Source: JAHEFT01 sp964443145
GTDB lineage: Bacteria > Pseudomonadota > Gammaproteobacteria > Xanthomonadales > SZUA-36
Assembly (NCBI GenBank): GCA_964443145.1
Contig: CAYUBS010000057.1
Coordinates: 1-17,725, forward strand
Length of the DNA stretch: 17,725 nucleotides
Direction of reading: 5' to 3'
A model generated the notes under the pieces. That model was not told the DNA's origin. It was given only the letters and a program-made list of their open reading frames with translations, and ran no database searches. Below are positions 13,132 to 17,725 of the stretch, one piece after another; positions within the stretch are counted from its first letter, which is position 1, and each line of letters opens with the position of its first letter. Made by a program: the position numbers and the translations under genes.

Positions 13132-15306
13132 ATGTCCAGCCCACACATACTAAAAGTCGCGCTTCCGGTCCCCTTGCCGAACCTGTTTGACTACCTGGCA
13201 CCGGACGGCCCCGGGATTCTGGAGGGTACACGGGTCCTGGCACCCTTCGGCCGGAGGAAGATGGTCGGCATCGTGGTGGGCCATGCAGACAGTAGTGACG
13301 TTCCCCAGGGCCGGTTGCTGGCGGTTTCAGAGGTGCTCGACGATGGCGAGCCACTGCTGGATGAAAAGCTGGTTGAGCTGCTCCGCTGGTGCTGGAAATA
13401 CTACAAGCACGCACCTGGAGACGTCATCGCCAGCGCGCTGCCGCCCGCCCTGAGAAAGGCCAAGGGCAAGTTGCCTGATCCACCCCTGCGCTATCGGCTG
13501 TCCGCCGCCGGGCGGGAGCGCCTTGCATTGCCGGTTGGCCGCGCGCGGGTGCAATACCGCATGCTGGAGGCAATGGCTGAGCGACCTTTGGCTGCCGCAG
13601 AACTCGCCGGGATCGGCAGCCAGTGGCGTAAGACATTGGCTGCGCTGGTCAATGAGGACTGGGTTTGTTCAGAACCGGTTCCGCCCGTCCGTCCGCAGAT
13701 TGAGCCGGGCCCGGAACTGATCCCTGAGCAGGCCAAAGCAGTTGAGCTGATGTCGGCACAATTGGAAGGGTTTTCCTGTCACCTGCTTGATGGTGTTACC
13801 GGCAGCGGGAAAACGGAAGTTTATATGCACTTGCTCGAACAGGTGCTTGGGGCGGGCCAGCAGGCGCTGGTGCTGGTACCCGAAATCGGCCTGACGCCAC
13901 AGTTGCTGCGCCGTTTTCGTAACCGTCTCGGGCTGGACCCGGCAGTGATCCATTCCGGCAAAGCTGCAGGCGAGCGCCTGGGGGCCTGGGCTGCTGCACG
14001 GTCGGGCCGGGCGCCGCTGGTGGTTGGAACCCGATCAGCATTGTTTACGCCGATGCCACGCCTTGGGCTGATCATTCTCGATGAAGAGCACGATGCTTCG
14101 TTCAAGCAGCAGGATGGTTTCCGTTATTCCGCACGTGATATCGCGGTCAAGCGCGCGGCAGAACTGGATATCCCGGTTGTGCTGGGAAGTGCAACTCCTT
14201 CGCTGGAGTCGTTGAGTAACGCTGCCAGTGGCAAGTACCACTGGCACCGTTTGCGCGAACGGGCCACCCGCGCGGAACTTCCCTCCTGGCGCGTGCTGGA
14301 TTTACGGCAGCAGAGCACGTTCCACGGCCTGTCGGTGATTGCACTGGAGGCAATCGAGGAAACCCTGGGCAGGGGTGAACAGGCCATGGTATTTCTAAAT
14401 CGCAGGGGCTATGCGCCGGTGCTGATGTGCGAACAGTGCGGCTGGAGCGGCAGTTGCGAGCGTTGTGACGCCCACCTGACCTGGCATCGCAGCCAGCGGC
14501 GCCTGTGCTGCCACCATTGCGGTAGCCAGCGGCCGGCGCCAACACTGTGCCCGGAATGCCGCGCAGATGCGCTGATCGGAGCAGGAGAAGGCACCCAGCA
14601 ACTCGAAGAGTCGCTGACTCAACGTTTTCCGGAAATTCCGGTGCTGCGCTTTGACCGTGACCGTATCAGCCGCAAGGGTGTGATGGACGAACAACTCGAG
14701 TACGTGCTCAAGGGTGAGCCCTGCCTGATGGTTGGCACGCAGATGCTGGCCAAGGGACATCATTTTCCAGGCGTCACACTGGTCGTCATCGTCAACATTG
14801 ACCAGGCCCTGTATAGTGCTGACTTCCGCGCGCTGGAGCGGATGGGGCAGATGATCCAGCAGGTCGCGGGCCGGGCCGGGCGGATGGAAAAAGCCGGTAC
14901 GGTAATCCTGCAGACCCTGCACCCGGAACACGCGGCACTGGAATTGCTTTTAAGTCGCGGTTATGAGGCTTATGCCCACTGGTTGCTGGAAGAACGTCAG
15001 CTGGCCGGGTTGCCGCCGGCGGGATACCAGGCGTTGCTCAGGGCCGAGGCGCACGAGCGCGCCGTGGCGGAGAGTTTTCTGTCAGAAGCAGTAGGTATAT
15101 TTCCTGCAGGTGAAGCGCGCGTGTTTGGTCCGATGCCGGCCATTATGGAACGCGTTGGTGGGCGCTCACGCATGTACCTTGTGGTTCAGGGTAAGCATCG
15201 CAGTGGCCTGCACCACCAGGTCGACCGGTGGCTGCCGGAGATCCGTAAGTTGCCATCTTCACGGAAGGTCCGCTGGGCGATTGACATAGATCCGCAGGAT
15301 CTTTAA
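13132..15306 (+). CDS. priA: PriA, primosomal replication-restart helicase (PriA family)
   Basis: PriA recognises stalled or repaired forks and reloads DnaB, unwinding DNA 3' to 5' with ATP. The 724-residue product starts with the 3'-DNA-binding domain (LKVALPVPLPNLFDYLAP at about 7-24), followed by a winged-helix region. The helicase core has Walker A GVTGSGKT at 221-228, the DEEH box at 317-320 and LGSATPSLES at 351-360. Four CxxC pairs form the two zinc sites: C433/C436, C442/C445, C460/C463 and C473/C476. Later motifs are VGTQMLAKGHHFPGV near 534-548 and QQVAGRAGR at 576-584. Length is close to E. coli PriA (732). All key residues are present. It is a single gene, divergent from mscL, with 86 bases before the next gene. 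Confidence 0.97.
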   Translation: MSSPHILKVALPVPLPNLFDYLAPDGPGILEGTRVLAPFGRRKMVGIVVGHADSSDVPQGRLLAVSEVLDDGEPLLDEKLVELLRWCWKYYKHAPGDVIASALPPALRKAKGKLPDPPLRYRLSAAGRERLALPVGRARVQYRMLEAMAERPLAAAELAGIGSQWRKTLAALVNEDWVCSEPVPPVRPQIEPGPELIPEQAKAVELMSAQLEGFSCHLLDGVTGSGKTEVYMHLLEQVLGAGQQALVLVPEIGLTPQLLRRFRNRLGLDPAVIHSGKAAGERLGAWAAARSGRAPLVVGTRSALFTPMPRLGLIILDEEHDASFKQQDGFRYSARDIAVKRAAELDIPVVLGSATPSLESLSNAASGKYHWHRLRERATRAELPSWRVLDLRQQSTFHGLSVIALEAIEETLGRGEQAMVFLNRRGYAPVLMCEQCGWSGSCERCDAHLTWHRSQRRLCCHHCGSQRPAPTLCPECRADALIGAGEGTQQLEESLTQRFPEIPVLRFDRDRISRKGVMDEQLEYVLKGEPCLMVGTQMLAKGHHFPGVTLVVIVNIDQALYSADFRALERMGQMIQQVAGRAGRMEKAGTVILQTLHPEHAALELLLSRGYEAYAHWLLEERQLAGLPPAGYQALLRAEAHERAVAESFLSEAVGIFPAGEARVFGPMPAIMERVGGRSRMYLVVQGKHRSGLHHQVDRWLPEIRKLPSSRKVRWAIDIDPQDL

Positions 15307-15327
15307 ATAATCTCTTTGCTGTGACCA

Positions 15328-15369
15328 TTGACACTGACGTTTTTACCTCTATTTAGTAGACAGTATAAA
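15328..15369 (+). promoter_or_regulatory. Candidate promoter region for the MoxR cluster
   Basis: A perfect TTGACA lies at 15328-15333, but its -10 position 17 bases on is poor (ATTTAG, 15351-15356). A second pairing uses TTTACC at 15342-15347 and TATAAA at 15364-15369 with 16-base spacing. Either would start transcription shortly before the moxR ATG. No hairpin terminator for priA is visible in this 86-base space. Confidence 0.4.
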
Positions 15370-15392
15370 AATCATGGAAGCAGGATCCCTTT

Positions 15393-16406
15393 ATGGACCA
15401 GGTTGAAAACACAACAACAGTAAAATCCGCGCAGGAGCAGGCCGCTCACGACGCCTTTCAAGTACTCAATAAGGCAGCAAACGAACTGATTATTGGCCAG
15501 GAGCGGTTGATGGCGCGTTTGTTGATCGCCCTCTTGAGCAACGGCCATTTATTGGTCGAGGGTGCTCCCGGCCTGGCCAAGACAACGGCCATCAAGGTTA
15601 TCGCGGAACGCATCGAGGGTGATTTCCACCGCATTCAGTTCACGCCGGACTTGCTGCCTGCCGACCTGACCGGTACGGAAATCTATCGCCCGCAGGAAGG
15701 TAGTTTCGAGTTTCAGGAAGGCCCGATCTTCCACAACCTGATCCTGGCGGATGAGGTCAACCGTGCACCGGCCAAGGTACAGTCGGCGCTGCTGGAAGCA
15801 ATGGGTGAGCACCAGGTGACGGTCGGCAGGGTGACCTACAAGCTGCCCAAGCTGTTCCTGGTCATGGCTACCCAGAACCCGATCGAGCAGGAAGGTACCT
15901 ACCCCTTGCCTGAAGCACAGCTGGATCGTTTCCTGATGCATGTTGCGATTGGTTACCCGGATGCAGCATCGGAAAAGAAAATCCTCCACCTGGCGCGCCG
16001 ACAGGCCATTGATGAACTCGGCGAAGTACCGGCTGCGCCGGTGCTGGTGACCCAGGAGCAGGTGTTCACGGCGCAGAAAGGCGTGCTCGGAATGTACATG
16101 GCGCCTGCACTGGAAGAGTATATCGTTCAACTGGTGCTGGCTTCGCGTGAACCCGGAAGCTGGGATGAAGAGCTCTCACGGCTGGTCAGCTATGGCGCCA
16201 GCCCGAGGGCGACTATTGCCCTTGACCGCTGTGCCCGGGCCCGGGCCTGGCTGGACCAGCGTGATTACGTTTCGCCGGATGACGTCCACGCAATGATTCA
16301 TGACGTCATGCGACACAGGGTGTTGCTTTCATACGAGGCAGAAGCCGACGGGGTCACGGTGGACCAACTGGTAGACCGCTTGCTGGACCTGGTTCCGGTA
16401 CCTTAG
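15393..16406 (+). CDS. MoxR-family AAA+ ATPase
   Basis: MoxR ATPases are chaperone-like AAA+ proteins that usually act with VWA-domain partners encoded beside them. The 337-residue product has Walker A GAPGLAKT at 57-64, Walker B LILADE at 116-121 followed by VNRAPAKVQSALLEAMGEHQ, and sensor 1 N162 in ATQNPIEQEGTYPLPEAQLDRF (split near residue 168). The sensor 2-like SPRATIAL lies at 270-277. A lid domain follows, ending with DVMRHRVLLSYEAEADG. AGGA at 15382-15385, seven bases before the ATG, is a good ribosome site. The DUF58 gene follows almost immediately, the classic MoxR-DUF58 pairing. The substrate cannot be read from sequence; related clusters are linked to envelope stress or metal insertion. 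Confidence 0.95.
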   Translation: MDQVENTTTVKSAQEQAAHDAFQVLNKAANELIIGQERLMARLLIALLSNGHLLVEGAPGLAKTTAIKVIAERIEGDFHRIQFTPDLLPADLTGTEIYRPQEGSFEFQEGPIFHNLILADEVNRAPAKVQSALLEAMGEHQVTVGRVTYKLPKLFLVMATQNPIEQEGTYPLPEAQLDRFLMHVAIGYPDAASEKKILHLARRQAIDELGEVPAAPVLVTQEQVFTAQKGVLGMYMAPALEEYIVQLVLASREPGSWDEELSRLVSYGASPRATIALDRCARARAWLDQRDYVSPDDVHAMIHDVMRHRVLLSYEAEADGVTVDQLVDRLLDLVPVP

Positions 16407-16416
16407 GTTGCCCAGC

Positions 16417-17361
16417 GTGAACCCCGGTCAGGATCGTCCACAGCAAGGGGACGGTATCCACCTCACAGCTGCCGAGCTGATTGCTTTGCGTCCCCGCTGC
16501 CAGGCCTTGCGCCTGCCGATGCGCCAGGCCGCCGCGTCAGCCCTGGCAGGCGCCTATCGTTCGCGTTTCCGCGGGCGGGGTGTGGATTTCCTCGAGTCTC
16601 GAAATTATCTGCCGGGCGATGACATCCGGAATATGGACTGGCGTGTCACAGCGCGCACCGGCAAAGCACACACCAAGGTATTCCAGGAAGAACGCGAACG
16701 GCCGGTGTTGATCGTACTGGATGCGAGTCCAAGTCTGTATTTTGGCACCCGCCAACGGCTCAAGTCGGTTGCGGCGGGCCAGATGGCTGCGGCCATCTCC
16801 TGGGCCGCGATCCGGCGCGGGGACCGCGTTGGGGGGTTTCTGTTTGCCCCCGGAAGGCACCGTGAGTTGCGCCCGGCCGGAGGGCGTCGTGGCGCCATGC
16901 GCATGATCCAGGGGCTGGTGGACTGGCTGGTGCCCGGACAGCCGGAATCTGTCGAAACGGAACCTATGTCGGTAGCTCTGGAGCGGGTCAGGCACACGGT
17001 TCGTCCCGGCAGCCTGGTGGTTATCATCAGTGATTTTTTCAGGATGGACGAAGACTGCAACAGACATCTCTCGCGCCTGCGCCAGCATAACGACGTGATT
17101 GGTTGCCAGGTGTTGGATGCCGCCGAGTACCGGCTGCCAGAAGGGCGCTACCCGATCAGTGACGGCGAGCAGGCCACGCTGCTGGACATGGGCCAGCGGG
17201 AATCGCGTAGCCGCTACGATGCGATGGTATCGAGTCACCTGGAGGAGCCGCGCCGAATGTTCCGCAAACACCAGTGCGGCTGGTTGGTTCTGAATACAGA
17301 TGATGACCCGGTAGACGTGCTTGGCCGCGAACTCCGTGTTCTCGTCGGGCGCCCCTCCTGA
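16417..17361 (+). CDS. DUF58 domain protein, partner of MoxR ATPase
   Basis: DUF58 proteins carry a VWA-like fold and are typically encoded directly after moxR; their biochemical role is unsettled. Counting from a TTG at 16408 (317 residues), the domain core is GRGVDFLESRNYLPGDDIRN at 56-75, then MDWRVTARTGKAHTKVFQEE at 76-95. A MIDAS-like DxSxS follows as D105-A-S-P-S109. LVVIISDFF further on is a typical VWA strand. No membrane helix is obvious, unlike some longer DUF58 proteins. The preferred start is the GTG at 16417, with AGG at 16405-16407 nine bases upstream; the TTG at 16408 has no purine-rich site before it and sits two bases from the moxR stop. The next gene starts seven bases after its stop. 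Confidence 0.92.
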   Translation: MNPGQDRPQQGDGIHLTAAELIALRPRCQALRLPMRQAAASALAGAYRSRFRGRGVDFLESRNYLPGDDIRNMDWRVTARTGKAHTKVFQEERERPVLIVLDASPSLYFGTRQRLKSVAAGQMAAAISWAAIRRGDRVGGFLFAPGRHRELRPAGGRRGAMRMIQGLVDWLVPGQPESVETEPMSVALERVRHTVRPGSLVVIISDFFRMDEDCNRHLSRLRQHNDVIGCQVLDAAEYRLPEGRYPISDGEQATLLDMGQRESRSRYDAMVSSHLEEPRRMFRKHQCGWLVLNTDDDPVDVLGRELRVLVGRPS

Positions 17362-17367
17362 GTAACG

Positions 17368-17725
17368 ATGATGAATGCCGACGGCTCACAATTACTCGAC
17401 CAGTTACAGGGCATCCATACGGCAGGCCAGCCGATCTGGTGGCCGCCTGCTCCTGGCTGGTGGCCGTTGGCGCTGCTGTTATTGTTGATCCTTGCGTTTG
17501 CGCTTCGAAAGCTTCTGGGCTGGAGGGTCGTGCAACGTCGTCGCAAGGGTTGGATTCAGGCGCTGGAAGCACTACGCCTGGAGCATGATCCTGCGCAACA
17601 GCCGCATGAGTTCCTCGCGGGTATCAATCGCCTGTTCCGCGCCGTCGCGGTCAGGGCTTTTCCCGGCACGGCCTGTGCCCGCCTGCAGGGCCGGGAGTGG
17701 GTTGGATTCATCGCGTCATTGCTGC
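17368..17725 (+). CDS. DUF4381 membrane protein (3' end outside window)
   Basis: The frame is open from tandem ATGs at 17368 and 17371 to the end of the window, giving about 119 residues with no stop. It reads a short N-terminal segment (LLDQLQGIHTAGQPIWWPPA), then PGWWPLALLLLLILAFALRK, a single membrane helix at about residues 30-46, and a cytosolic basic stretch VVQRRRKGW. A helical region follows, with HEFLAGINRLFRAVAVRAFP and then REWVGFIASL. The IxxPxxxxWWPPAPGWW-type opening and the RR-rich post-helix region are what I know as DUF4381, usually found between DUF58 and BatA-like VWA genes. This supports a MoxR/Bat-type operon continuing rightwards. Function is unknown; it is probably a membrane adaptor. 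Confidence 0.88.
   Translation, partial: MMNADGSQLLDQLQGIHTAGQPIWWPPAPGWWPLALLLLLILAFALRKLLGWRVVQRRRKGWIQALEALRLEHDPAQQPHEFLAGINRLFRAVAVRAFPGTACARLQGREWVGFIASLL

Noticed and set aside
12838..13146. Longer - strand start for mscL at 13146 and a + strand frame at 12785-13090 reading through the gap
   Set aside because: The upstream mscL extension overlaps priA and has no match to the MscL N-terminus, whereas 13056 has a good ribosome site. The + strand frame depends on the arbitrary N length.
15374..15406. Ten-codon ORF overlapping the moxR start, possible leader peptide
   Set aside because: It has no good ribosome site of its own. The nearby AGGA suits the moxR ATG, and the peptide shows no attenuation-like residue run.
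16537..17271. 244-codon open frame on the - strand opposite the DUF58 gene
   Set aside because: It is a shadow of a clear DUF58 coding sequence, with no ribosome site or recognisable domain.
1..17725. Search for tRNA or rRNA genes, CRISPR arrays, insertion sequences, phage or defence genes
   Set aside because: None seen by eye on either strand. The sequence is almost fully accounted for by housekeeping genes, short spacers and two gaps; a covariance-model scan could still reveal a small RNA that I cannot detect.

Overview
This window reads as a housekeeping stretch of a gammaproteobacterial chromosome. It is GC-rich by eye, gene-dense and almost entirely on the + strand. Nearly every gene has a clear match to a well-known E. 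coli/Pseudomonas family. The gene order mreBCD-mrdA-rodA-mltB-rlpA-dacA-ybeD-lipB-lipA, with a MoxR/DUF58/DUF4381 cluster nearby, recalls Xanthomonadales-like or Wenzhouxiangella-like gammaproteobacteria; that placement is an inference from memory and I cannot confirm it. Two runs of exactly 100 Ns (8467-8566 and 12853-12952) show a scaffolded draft assembly, and sequence on both sides indicates that 100 is a placeholder length.

Layout. (1) 1-8581, cell elongation and peptidoglycan: mreB (5' end cut by the window), mreC, mreD, mrdA (PBP2), rodA, mltB, rlpA and dacA. Most neighbours overlap by 4 bases or are separated by 8 to about 50 bases, so the block looks like one long operon. MreB/C/D position the elongasome, RodA polymerises glycan, PBP2 cross-links it, and MltB, RlpA and DacA trim or remodel the wall. 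(2) 8571-10508, lipoate: ybeD (DUF493), lipB and lipA. LipB transfers octanoate to carrier domains and LipA inserts the sulfurs. (3) 10669-12852, prc, the periplasmic tail-specific protease, probably with its own promoter. (4) A gap, then the 5' end of mscL on the - strand (mechanosensitive channel), convergent with prc and divergent from priA. (5) 13132-15306, priA, the replication-restart helicase. (6) 15393 to the window end, a MoxR AAA+ ATPase, a DUF58 protein and the start of a DUF4381 membrane protein, the opening genes of a MoxR/Bat-type cluster that continues outside the window.

I saw no tRNA, rRNA, CRISPR array, insertion sequence, phage gene or defence system, and no stretch over 300 bases without a gene. 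I did not find a convincing new system. The points most worth a second look are the repeat-flanked gap in the 3' end of dacA, the unusual N- and C-termini predicted for DacA, the acidic tail of Prc, a palindrome upstream of prc, and the MoxR cluster running off the end.
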